Assembly (NCBI GenBank): GCA_022708585.1
Contig: JAKIYJ010000109.1
Span: 1 to 5,459 of the forward strand
Direction of reading: 5' to 3'
Origin: Bacteroidota bacterium
Lineage (GTDB): Bacteria > Bacteroidota > Bacteroidia > Bacteroidales > JAKIYJ01
Length of the DNA stretch: 5,459 bases
Under the pieces are notes generated by a model. The model worked only from the letters and a program-made list of their open reading frames with translations. It was not told the DNA's origin and searched no databases. The position numbers were made by a program, and so were the translations under genes. Below, one piece after another: positions 1-5,459 of this stretch; within the stretch, counting starts at the first letter, position 1; the number at the start of each line of letters is the position of its first letter.

Positions 1-1620
1 TGGTCCGGCTGCAACAAGTTTTTTAGCTTCGTCGGTATCGGTAAAGGTTTTAAAATTTTCAATAAATTTAAGTGCAAGATTTTGGGCTTTCTGGTCATAA
101 ATTTCAGGATTTATCCAGTTATTACGCGGGTTAAGTATTTTAGAATCTATTCCTGTAATATTTTTGGGTATCATCAGATTAAAGAAAGGCAATTTTTCAT
201 ATTCTGCCTGTAAAAGGGACCCATCAAGTATTGCATTAATAATTTTTCTGGTGAGAGGGAGGTCTATTCTTTTACCTGTTCCATACTCCCCTCCTATCCA
301 GCCTGTATTTACAAGCCATGCGGTACTTTCATAAGTTTTAACTTTTTTAATAAGTTCTCTGGCATACACAATAGGGTGCAGTAATAGAAAAGCAGCTCCG
401 AAAGCAGATGAAAATGTTGGTACCGGTTCTTTAATACCTCTTTCGGTACCAGCTACTTTTGCTGTATATCCGCTCAAAAAATAATACATAGTTTGTTCAA
501 GTGTCAATTTAGCAACTGGTGGTAAAATTCCAAAAGCATCGGCAGAAAGGAAAATAATATTTTTAGGATGTGTACCTTTTGATACAGGTTTTACTATTTT
601 ATCAATATGATAAATAGGATAACTAACCCTTGTATTTTCTGTTTTAGAAGCATCTGAAAAATCTATTTTTCCTTTATCATTCACGACCACATTTTCAAGA
701 AGTGCATTTCGTTTAATAGCATTATAAATATCAGGTTCATTTTCTCTGTTAAGATTAATACATTTTGCATAGCAGCCTCCTTCAAAATTAAAAACTCCAT
801 CATCGTCCCAGCCATGTTCATCATCTCCTATTAAATAACGTTCAGGGTCGGTTGATAGAGTAGTTTTTCCAGTACCAGACAATCCAAAAAATATTGCAGT
901 ATCGCCTTTATCGCCCATATTGGCAGAGCAATGCATACTGGCTATACCTTTTAATGGAAGAAAATAATTCATAACTGAAAAAATACCTTTTTTAATTTCA
1001 CCGCCATACCAGGTACCTCCAATAACAGACATACGTTTTTTCAAATTAAATACAGCGTATACCTCACTATTCATATTGTGTTCTTTCCATTTATAATTAA
1101 TTGCCTTACAAGCATGAATCATTATAAAGTCAGGTACAAAATTTTCAAGTTCTTTTTCAGTTGGTCTAATAAACATATTTTTAACAAAATGTGCTGCCCA
1201 GGCAATTTCAGTTATCACTCTAATTTTCAATCTTGAATTTTCATTAGCGCCGCAGAAAGCATCCATCACATATAATTTTTTACCACTTAGTTGTTCAACG
1301 CTAATATCAAGCAAGTCATTCCATACTTTTTCGCTAACAGGCTTATTATCTGAACCTTTTCTATCGGGGCTTGCCCACCATATATTGTCTTTATTTTCAT
1401 CTTCTTCAACAATATATTTATCTTTAGGCGATCGCCCTGTAAATACCCCAGTATCAACTGCAACAGCACCTGTATCAGTTATTATACATTTTTCATATCC
1501 TTCTATATTTTTATCAGTTTCGTGAATAAATAATTCTTCATAAGAAAGATTATGATAAACTTTTTGAATATTTTTGATACCATAATTATTTAATTCATTG
1601 ATTAACATACAATTTCCCAT
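1..1620 (-). CDS. pckA: Phosphoenolpyruvate carboxykinase (ATP), 3' end cut by window edge
   Basis: This cytosolic enzyme catalyses oxaloacetate + ATP <-> PEP + CO2 + ADP (EC 4.1.1.49). It serves gluconeogenesis, or CO2 fixation toward C4 acids in fermenting anaerobes. I translated 540 uninterrupted codons. Visible motifs, numbered from the first ATG, are TGRSPKDKYIV (61-71, substrate Arg63), WYGGEIKKG (204-212, Tyr205 and metal ligand Lys211), His230, the P-loop GLSGTGKTTLS (246-256, Lys252/Thr253), the metal site GDDEHGW (265-271, Asp266/Asp267) and Arg331 in ENTRVSYP. These match E. coli PckA numbering shifted by two, so the enzyme looks active. The nucleotide-loop segment GGEYGTGKR (443-451) is the longer variant rather than the E. 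coli-like WNGTGKR. The frame is still open at base 1 after VAAGP; relatives end about two residues later, so only a few codons are missing. The start is uncertain. ATG at 1620 is the first in frame after a TAA at 1678-1680, but ATG at 1608 fits Bacteroides PckA length better and has a weak GGGA upstream. Confidence 0.97.
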   Translation of the reverse strand, partial: MGNCMLINELNNYGIKNIQKVYHNLSYEELFIHETDKNIEGYEKCIITDTGAVAVDTGVFTGRSPKDKYIVEEDENKDNIWWASPDRKGSDNKPVSEKVWNDLLDISVEQLSGKKLYVMDAFCGANENSRLKIRVITEIAWAAHFVKNMFIRPTEKELENFVPDFIMIHACKAINYKWKEHNMNSEVYAVFNLKKRMSVIGGTWYGGEIKKGIFSVMNYFLPLKGIASMHCSANMGDKGDTAIFFGLSGTGKTTLSTDPERYLIGDDEHGWDDDGVFNFEGGCYAKCINLNRENEPDIYNAIKRNALLENVVVNDKGKIDFSDASKTENTRVSYPIYHIDKIVKPVSKGTHPKNIIFLSADAFGILPPVAKLTLEQTMYYFLSGYTAKVAGTERGIKEPVPTFSSAFGAAFLLLHPIVYARELIKKVKTYESTAWLVNTGWIGGEYGTGKRIDLPLTRKIINAILDGSLLQAEYEKLPFFNLMIPKNITGIDSKILNPRNNWINPEIYDQKAQNLALKFIENFKTFTDTDEAKKLVAAGP

Positions 1621-1695
1621 AATAATAATATTTAAATTTCTGTATGTAAATCTACAAGTTTTTTTAAAATAGCCAATTTAAAATAAAAAATTTGG

Positions 1696-1718
1696 GGCTC
1701 TATTCAAAATAAATGTTG
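1696..1718 (+). repeat. Box 1 repeat, copy 1
   Basis: This 23-base copy shares its first 12 bases (GGCTCTATTCAA) and 20 of 23 bases overall with 5265-5287 in the same orientation. An inverted, more diverged copy lies at 2130-2151. All three are preceded on their outer side by an A-run and TTT. It sits about 75 bp upstream of the pckA start, within the region where the pckA promoter would be expected. Confidence 0.7.
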
Positions 1719-1761
1719 TTCAAAAATTTTGTTTCCTCATACATATCTAAATAAATGATTA

Positions 1762-1799
1762 ATAACAAATCATTTTCACGACGGATTTAAAAGCACTTT
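1762..1799 (+). repeat. Box 2 repeat, copy 1 (38 bp)
   Basis: This 38-bp segment matches the reverse complement of 5365-5402 at 34 of 38 positions without gaps. It begins ATAACAAATCATTT and contains CGGATTTAAAA followed by CACTTT. The two copies lie on opposite sides of ppdK in opposite orientations. The match is too long and too good for chance even in AT-rich DNA. Weak similarity continues past CACTTT. Its role is unknown. Confidence 0.8.
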
Positions 1800-1807
1800 T
1801 TAGTATT

Positions 1808-1827
1808 GAGTTCATTCCGAAAAATTT
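1808..1827 (+). repeat. Box 3-like repeat, diverged copy
   Basis: The sequence GAGTTCATTCCGAAAAATTT matches the box 3 arm at 5124-5143 at 15 of 20 positions and the other arm (5248-5229, minus strand) at 13 of 20. I found no inverted partner downstream in this intergenic region, so it would be a solo or broken copy. It starts 8 bp after box 2 ends. Confidence 0.45.
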
Positions 1828-1907
1828 ATAAATTTTATTATAATTAAATTTATCTATATTTTTAATTAATTTATTTATTAAATTTATTATTTTATCAAAA
1901 ATAATAT

Positions 1908-1942
1908 GCACTTTTCTTTGTTTACCATACAAATAAAAGTGC
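1908..1942. repeat. Inverted repeat able to form a 13-bp hairpin
   Basis: The arms GCACTTTTCTTTG and CAAATAAAAGTGC pair over 13 positions with a single mismatch, around a 9-base loop (TTTACCATA). No clean T-tract follows on either strand; on the minus strand a loose run ATATTATTTTTG follows. It is therefore a poor terminator candidate. The GCACTTTT end also occurs at 1793-1800 inside and just past box 2. It may be a structural part of a repeat element or a protein-binding site. Confidence 0.6.
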
Positions 1943-2004
1943 GAAAAGAAAAATCACCGCTATGGAATAATATTCTCAAACCTCTCTATCTTCATAACAC
2001 CAAT

Positions 2005-2112
2005 AACTTTACAAACTTTACAAACTTTATGAACTTTATAAACTTTATAAACTTTATGAACTTTATGAACTTTATGAACTTTATGAACTTTATGAACTTT
2101 ATGAACTTTATG
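2005..2112. repeat. Tandem array, 12 units of 9 bp
   Basis: There are twelve consecutive 9-bp units of the form AACTTTANN with no spacer. Two units end CA, one ends TG, two end TA, and the last seven are identical AACTTTATG. The homogeneous run at one end suggests recent expansion by slippage or unequal exchange, with older units at the 2005 end. On the opposite strand the unit reads CATAAAGTT. The period is a multiple of three, so reading frames stay open across it and give artificial NFM-type peptides. It lies between the ppdK terminator and pckA. Copy number is likely to vary between strains. Confidence 0.95.
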
Positions 2113-2129
2113 TATTATGTGCATAATTA

Positions 2130-2151
2130 CAACAATTTTTAAAATAGAGTC
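2130..2151 (-). repeat. Box 1 repeat, inverted copy 2
   Basis: Read on the minus strand this begins GACTCTATTTTAAAAATTGT. Against the copy at 1696 it needs one single-base gap and a few substitutions; CTCTATT and the TTG end are conserved. It is the weakest of the three copies and forms the right end of the putative 1696-2151 element. Confidence 0.5.
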
Positions 2152-2195
2152 AAATTTTAAAAATCATATAAATAATAAATGAAACGCTGTTTAAG

Positions 2196-2232
2196 AAAAT
2201 AAAAAAGCCGTATTTAATAAATAAACACGGCT
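2196..2232 (-). terminator. Rho-independent terminator of ppdK
   Basis: On the minus-strand transcript AGCCGUGUUUA pairs with UAAAUACGGCU as an 11-bp stem, including one G-U pair, around a 5-base loop. It is followed by UUUUU A UUUU. On the plus strand the G-U position becomes an A-C mismatch, which supports use for leftward transcription. It starts 27 bp after the ppdK stop codon, so ppdK should end here and pckA should be transcribed separately. Confidence 0.87.
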
Positions 2233-2259
2233 AAAAAAATAAAATATATTAATAATTTA

Positions 2260-4998
2260 TTATTTGATTTGTGTTTCCTTAATAGCAGCTTGGGCAGCAG
2301 CGAGTCTTGCAATAGGAACTCTAAATGGGGAACAACTAACGTAATCAAATTTTAATTTGTGACAAAACGCAATGGAAGAAGGTTCGCCACCGTGTTCTCC
2401 ACAAATACCAATTTCCAGTTCTTTACGAGTTTTACGACCCTTATTAACACCCATTTCAATTAATTGTCCAACTCCTTCTTGATCAAGAATATTAAATGGA
2501 TCCTGAGGTAACAGTCTTTGTTTCAAATAATCGCCAATAAAGCTATTAATATCATCTCGTGAAAATCCAAAAGTCATTTGAGTAAGGTCATTAGTACCGA
2601 AGCTAAAAAACTCAGCCTGTTCAGCTATTTTGTCTGCTGTAAGGCAAGCTCTTGGTATTTCAATCATAGTACCTTTTAAATAATGAATTTTCTTTATATT
2701 AAATTTATTAATAACCTCATTATAAACTTTTTCGATAATTTGATACTGGTTTTCAAGTTCTTTAACGGTACAAGTAACAGGTATCATTATTTCAGGGAAA
2801 GGATTTTTATTTTCCTTAATAAGTTCGGCGGCTGCTTCAAAAATAGCTCTTATTTGCATTTCAGTTATTTCAGGATAAGTTATACCAAGCCTTACACCTC
2901 TATGTCCCATCATAGGATTATTTTCGTGGAGTGCATTAGTTCTTTTATTAAATTCATCAATAGATATGTTCAAGCTTTGAGCCAGTTTATTTCTTTCTTC
3001 GGGATTATTAGGCACGAATTCGTGTAATGGAGGGTCAAGGGTTCTAAAAGTAACTGGCAATCCATCCATTGCTTCCAATGTTCCTTTAACATCAGATTTA
3101 ACATAAGGAAATAGTTCATCTAATGCTATACGGCGTTCTTTTTCGGTAGTAGAGATAATCATTTTACGGAGCAAGAATAAAGGTTTTTCAGCATTTTTGC
3201 CATAAAACATGTGTTCAGTACGGAAAAGTCCAATTCCTTCTGCGCCGAAATTTCTTGCTATACTGGCATCTTCTGGGGTATCTGCATTAGTTCTTATTTT
3301 AAGTTTTCTATTATTATCACATATTTTCATAAAAGCTAATAGGTCGGGGTTTTTAGGGTCAGCTGGTTTCATTTTAAGTTCACCTTTATAAACAGTTCCT
3401 TTTGAGCCATTTAAGGAAATAAAATCGCCTTCTTTTAAAATTAAATCACCAATGGTAACAGTTTTATTGATGCTGTTAATATTAAGTTCACCAGCGCCAA
3501 CGATACAGCATTTTCCCCAACCTCTTGCTACAAGAGCCGCATGACTTGTCATACCTCCTTGAGCGGTCAATACAGCTTCTGCTGCTCTCATACCTTCAAT
3601 ATCTTCCGGGTTAGTTTCCTTTCTGACGAGGATTACCTTTTTCCCGTCATTATGCCATTTTACGGCATCTTCTGATGTAAAAACTATTTGTCCTGTTGCA
3701 CCACCAGGGCCAGCAGGCAGACCTTTTGCAATACTTTTAACTTTTGTTTCTTCAACGGGGTCAACAATGGGATGAAGGAGTTCGTCAAGTTGTTCAGGAG
3801 AGACTCTCATTACGGCTTCTTTTTCATCTATAAGTTTTTCATTGAGCATATCGAGAGCCATTTTAACAGCGGCATGACCATTTCTTTTTCCCACTCTACA
3901 TTGAAGCATATAAAGTTTACCTTCCTGAATAGTAAACTCAATATCGAGCATATTGCGATAATGTTTTTCGAGTTTTTGCTGAATGCTATCGAGTTCTTTA
4001 TAAACGTCGGGCATTACTTTTTCGAGGGAAGGAAGATGGCGATTATATTCACTTTTACCTATTTCGTTGATTGGGTTAGGGGTTCTGATACCAGCTACAA
4101 CATCTTCGCCTTGTGCATTTGGAAGCCATTCGCCATAAAAATATTTTTCTCCGGTAGCAGGGTTTCTTGTAAAAGCAACGCCTGTGGCAGAGTTATCGCC
4201 CATATTTCCAAACACCATTGATTGGACAGTTACAGCGGTACCCCAGTCGTCTGGAATTCCTTCTATTCTACGATAAGCGACGGCTCTTTCGCCATTCCAG
4301 CTTTGAAATACGGCTCCAATAGCACCCCACATCTGTTCCATCGGGTTTTCTGGAAAATCTTTTCCTAATACTTCTTTAACTTTTATTTTATATATTTCTA
4401 CAAGTTTTTTCAAATCATCAGCACTAAGGTCCGCATCACTTTTAATATTTTTAGTTTTTTTAACTTTTTCGAGTTCATTTTCAAGTTGTTGACGAATACC
4501 TTTACCATCTTTGGGTTTAATACCTGCTGCCTTTTCCATTACAACATCAGAATACATCTGTATAAGACGGCGTTGAGAATCATAAACAAAACGAGGATTT
4601 TTAGTCTTTTTAATAAGAGCTTCACGGGTAACATCATTAAGTCCTACGTTTAGTACTGTCTCCATCATACCTGGCATAGAAATACGGGCACCCGACCTCA
4701 CTGAAACCAGTAAAGGATTGTCAGGGTCACCAAATACAGCCCCCATTTCCTTTTCCACTTTTTTCAAAGCCTCTTCAACTGATTGTTTAACATCGTTTTG
4801 ATAAGTATTTTTATCTTTATAATAAAGAAGACAGACTTCGGTAGTTATAGTAAACCCTGCTGGTACAGGAAGTCCCAAATTTACCATTTCAGCAAGATTG
4901 GCTCCTTTACCCCCTAAAAGATTTTTCATATCGGCTGTGCCTTCTGCTTTATTACCTCCAAAATAATAGACATATTTCTTTTGAATGTTTTGTAACAT
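2260..4998 (-). CDS. ppdK: Pyruvate, phosphate dikinase
   Basis: This cytosolic enzyme catalyses pyruvate + ATP + Pi <-> PEP + AMP + PPi (EC 2.7.9.1) through a phosphohistidine carrier. At 912 residues it is slightly longer than the 874 of the Clostridium symbiosum enzyme. An N-terminal ATP-grasp domain carries GGKGANLAEM (29-38) and LVSVRSGA (97-104, Arg101). The swivelling phosphohistidine domain carries GGMTSHAALVAR with catalytic His486, equivalent to His455. The C-terminal PEP/pyruvate TIM barrel carries GLFRTEHMF (Arg593), MGHRGVRLG, FGTNDLTQM (Asn803/Asp804) and GICGEHGGEP with catalytic Cys866, equivalent to Cys831. No key residue is missing and there is no frameshift. The PPDK-type GGMTSHAA motif and the closing GICGEHGG block separate it from PEP synthase and from PTS enzyme I. 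The ATG at 4998 is supported by an AGGAG 8 bases upstream. A promoter box lies about 70 bp upstream and a terminator follows, so it is probably monocistronic. The flux direction cannot be read from the sequence. Confidence 0.98.
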   Translation of the reverse strand: MLQNIQKKYVYYFGGNKAEGTADMKNLLGGKGANLAEMVNLGLPVPAGFTITTEVCLLYYKDKNTYQNDVKQSVEEALKKVEKEMGAVFGDPDNPLLVSVRSGARISMPGMMETVLNVGLNDVTREALIKKTKNPRFVYDSQRRLIQMYSDVVMEKAAGIKPKDGKGIRQQLENELEKVKKTKNIKSDADLSADDLKKLVEIYKIKVKEVLGKDFPENPMEQMWGAIGAVFQSWNGERAVAYRRIEGIPDDWGTAVTVQSMVFGNMGDNSATGVAFTRNPATGEKYFYGEWLPNAQGEDVVAGIRTPNPINEIGKSEYNRHLPSLEKVMPDVYKELDSIQQKLEKHYRNMLDIEFTIQEGKLYMLQCRVGKRNGHAAVKMALDMLNEKLIDEKEAVMRVSPEQLDELLHPIVDPVEETKVKSIAKGLPAGPGGATGQIVFTSEDAVKWHNDGKKVILVRKETNPEDIEGMRAAEAVLTAQGGMTSHAALVARGWGKCCIVGAGELNINSINKTVTIGDLILKEGDFISLNGSKGTVYKGELKMKPADPKNPDLLAFMKICDNNRKLKIRTNADTPEDASIARNFGAEGIGLFRTEHMFYGKNAEKPLFLLRKMIISTTEKERRIALDELFPYVKSDVKGTLEAMDGLPVTFRTLDPPLHEFVPNNPEERNKLAQSLNISIDEFNKRTNALHENNPMMGHRGVRLGITYPEITEMQIRAIFEAAAELIKENKNPFPEIMIPVTCTVKELENQYQIIEKVYNEVINKFNIKKIHYLKGTMIEIPRACLTADKIAEQAEFFSFGTNDLTQMTFGFSRDDINSFIGDYLKQRLLPQDPFNILDQEGVGQLIEMGVNKGRKTRKELEIGICGEHGGEPSSIAFCHKLKFDYVSCSPFRVPIARLAAAQAAIKETQIK

Positions 4999-5006
4999 GT
5001 TTTTTT

Positions 5007-5011
5007 CTCCT
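5007..5011 (-). promoter_or_regulatory. Ribosome binding site of ppdK
   Basis: On the minus strand AGGAG is followed by AAAAAAAC and then the ATG at 4998, a spacing of 8 bases. It fixes the ppdK start. It is stronger than anything ahead of pckA. Confidence 0.85.
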
Positions 5012-5069
5012 ATGTTTAGATTTATTAGATGTGTTTATTATTATTAACTATAATTTTTAAAATAAATTG

Positions 5070-5077
5070 CAAAGATA
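5070..5077 (-). promoter_or_regulatory. -7 promoter box of ppdK, Bacteroidota type
   Basis: The minus strand reads TATCTTTG, followed by CA. This matches the TAnnTTTG element used by the primary sigma factor of Bacteroidota. It would place the transcript start near 5062-5064 and give a leader of about 65 bases. The expected upstream TTG element is poor: the nearest TTG is 25 bases upstream against the usual 17-23. A 13-bp palindrome (TAATAA-C-TTATTA, 5080-5092) lies directly upstream of the box. Confidence 0.7.
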
Positions 5078-5123
5078 CGTAATAACTTATTAAAAGTTTA
5101 TACAATAAGATAATAAAAAAATT

Positions 5124-5143
5124 GAGTCCACTCTGAAAAGTCT
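5124..5143 (+). repeat. Box 3 repeat, left arm
   Basis: Twenty bases starting GAGTCCACT and ending GAAAAGTCT. It pairs with 5229-5248 at 16 of 20 positions and resembles 1808-1827 at 15 of 20. Confidence 0.65.
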
Positions 5144-5228
5144 TTTTTATTTTGAATTATTTTTTTGATAAATGAATAAACCAATTTCATAGATAAATTA
5201 ATGAAAAATATAGATAAATTTAATTTAT

Positions 5229-5248
5229 AGACTTTTCGAAGTAGATTC
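5229..5248 (-). repeat. Box 3 repeat, right arm
   Basis: On the minus strand this reads GAATCTACTTCGAAAAGTCT, the inverted partner of 5124-5143. The last 9 bases (GAAAAGTCT) are identical in the two arms. Confidence 0.65.
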
Positions 5249-5264
5249 ATAATTAAAAATTTTT

Positions 5265-5287
5265 GGCTCTATTCAATAAAGATGTTG
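5265..5287 (+). repeat. Box 1 repeat, copy 3
   Basis: This reads GGCTCTATTCAATAAAGATG and then TTG, 20 of 23 identical to 1696-1718 in the same orientation. It is preceded by AAATTTTT. If box 1 marks an element end, the other end would lie beyond the right edge of the window. Confidence 0.7.
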
Positions 5288-5364
5288 CAATAAAAACAGT
5301 TAAAATCATAATTATCAAATTTTTAATATACTATTATATTTGACTATTATAACACAAATGCCAT

Positions 5365-5402
5365 AAAGTGTTTTTAAATCCGCCTTGGAAATGATTTGTT
5401 AT
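5365..5402 (-). repeat. Box 2 repeat, inverted copy 2 (38 bp)
   Basis: The reverse complement matches 1762-1799 at 34 of 38 positions with no gaps. In this region box 2 faces box 1, whereas near pckA both boxes run the same way, so the arrangement is not a simple duplication of one block. Confidence 0.8.
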
Positions 5403-5459
5403 AAAACAAGCAAGCAGGGTTGGGCAAGAAGGGTTTACCTGTTTGAGCGAACGAAGTGA
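5403..5459. other. GC-richer segment at right edge, probably part of a dispersed repeat
   Basis: Composition changes abruptly here from AT-rich to roughly balanced. The segment includes AGCAAGCAGGGTTGGGCAAG and GAGCGAACGAAGTGA. The second string resembles widespread intergenic repeats I recall from Bacteroidota genomes; that is memory, not a search. No start codon with a plausible frame can be judged because the window ends. It could instead be the start of another gene or element. Confidence 0.4.

Larger units (their letters stand above)
1696..2151. mobile_element. Possible decayed MITE-like element with box 1 ends
   Basis: The ends are inverted copies of one motif: GGCTCTATTCAAAATAAATG at 1696 reading inward, and GACTCTATTTTAAAAATTGT reading inward from 2151 on the minus strand. 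The inner part of both continues to TTG. The 8 bases outside are AAATTTGG (left) and AAATTTTA (right), a possible 6-of-8 remnant of a target duplication. AAATTT is palindromic and also precedes the third box 1 copy at 5265, so it may belong to the repeat instead. The interior encodes no transposase. Ends that begin GGCTCT and 8-bp duplications recall ISL3-family elements; that link is inference from memory. The two motifs could also be independently dispersed repeats. Confidence 0.35.
1621..2259. other. Non-coding region between ppdK and pckA
   Basis: This very AT-rich stretch of 639 bp has no convincing gene. From the pckA side it holds the untranslated leader of pckA, a box 1 repeat, a box 2 repeat, a box 3-like repeat, a hairpin-forming inverted repeat, a 12-unit 9-bp tandem array, an inverted box 1 copy and the ppdK terminator. 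I scanned the minus strand upstream of pckA (1621-1760) for a TAnnTTTG box and found none, so the pckA promoter is not identified. An open frame on the plus strand (1906-2142) crosses the tandem array and is judged spurious. Confidence 0.8.
5124..5248. mobile_element. Possible 125-bp MITE-like element with box 3 ends
   Basis: The left end GAGTCCACTCTGAAAAGTCT (5124-5143) and the right end read on the minus strand, GAATCTACTTCGAAAAGTCT (5248-5229), match at 16 of 20 positions. That is a terminal inverted repeat around an 85-bp AT-rich core with no coding capacity. I see no clear target duplication; AATT occurs next to or near both ends but is cheap in this composition. It resembles a non-autonomous insertion or a dispersed palindromic repeat. 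No transposase family is assigned. It lies just upstream of the ppdK promoter. Confidence 0.5.
4999..5459. other. Non-coding region upstream of ppdK
   Basis: These 461 bp hold no convincing gene. From ppdK outward come the leader with its ribosome binding site, a -7 promoter box, a 125-bp inverted-repeat element (box 3), a box 1 copy, an inverted box 2 copy and then a more GC-rich segment cut by the window edge. A plus-strand TATATTTG at 5335-5342 resembles a -7 box but lacks other support. Confidence 0.8.

Noticed and set aside
1287..1469. Minus-strand open frame of 60 codons
   Set aside because: It overlaps pckA in a different frame while the pckA frame there encodes conserved PEPCK sequence.
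1908..1942. Hairpin as an intrinsic terminator
   Set aside because: No uninterrupted T-tract follows the stem on either strand, and the stem is AT-rich; it is kept only as an inverted repeat.
2005..2112. Tandem array as a CRISPR array
   Set aside because: Units are 9 bp with no spacers between them, so it is a simple satellite.
2112..2130. Small palindrome ATTATG-TG-CATAAT after the tandem array
   Set aside because: Six-base AT-rich arms are expected by chance here; no other signal accompanies it.
1906..2142. Plus-strand open frame of 78 codons with an NFM tripeptide repeat
   Set aside because: Its repeat is only the 9-bp tandem array read in frame. There is no ribosome binding site, the first codons overlap a DNA hairpin, and composition is that of the surrounding spacer.
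2683..3027. Plus-strand open frame of 114 codons
   Set aside because: Antisense shadow inside ppdK, as is the shorter one at 3209-3391.
3688..4221. Plus-strand open frame of 177 codons
   Set aside because: It lies entirely antisense to ppdK, whose protein is full length with all motifs; the antisense product is low-complexity and resembles nothing.
5189..5220. Direct repeat of ATAGATAAATT spaced by 21 bp
   Set aside because: Eleven bases in this AT-rich core may match by chance, and only two copies are present.
5335..5342. Plus-strand TATATTTG as a promoter -7 box
   Set aside because: It fits TAnnTTTG but lies in very AT-rich DNA, has no good upstream TTG, and no gene start is visible downstream in the window.

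Overview
The window is AT-rich and carries two large enzyme genes, both read leftwards on the minus strand. Its likely source is a member of the Bacteroidota. The evidence is a TAnnTTTG-type -7 promoter box (TATCTTTG) ahead of the second gene, PckA and PPDK proteins that resemble those of Bacteroidales and Flavobacteriia, and little use of Shine-Dalgarno sites (one gene has a clear one, the other does not). No species can be named from this sequence alone.

Layout, left to right. Positions 1-1620 hold pckA (ATP-dependent phosphoenolpyruvate carboxykinase). It is cut by the left edge, probably only a few codons before its stop. Positions 1621-2259 are non-coding and hold several repeats, a 12-unit 9-bp tandem array and the intrinsic terminator of the next gene. 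Positions 2260-4998 hold a complete ppdK (pyruvate, phosphate dikinase, 912 residues) with all catalytic motifs present. Positions 4999-5459 are its leader, its promoter and a second cluster of repeats. The right edge runs into a more GC-rich segment.

The two enzymes share one metabolic node. PPDK interconverts pyruvate and PEP using ATP, AMP, Pi and PPi. PEPCK interconverts oxaloacetate and PEP plus CO2 using ATP and ADP. Together they set the flow between glycolysis or gluconeogenesis and the C4 acids. They are probably separate transcripts, because a good terminator follows ppdK and 639 bp separate the genes.

The least ordinary part is the non-coding DNA. Three short repeat families, called here box 1, box 2 and box 3, occur in both intergenic regions that flank ppdK, in mixed orientations. 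Two pairs form terminal-inverted-repeat structures that look like small, decayed, non-autonomous (MITE-like) elements of about 456 and 125 bp. No transposase, CRISPR array, tRNA, rRNA or defence system was seen, and nothing here supports a new multi-gene system.
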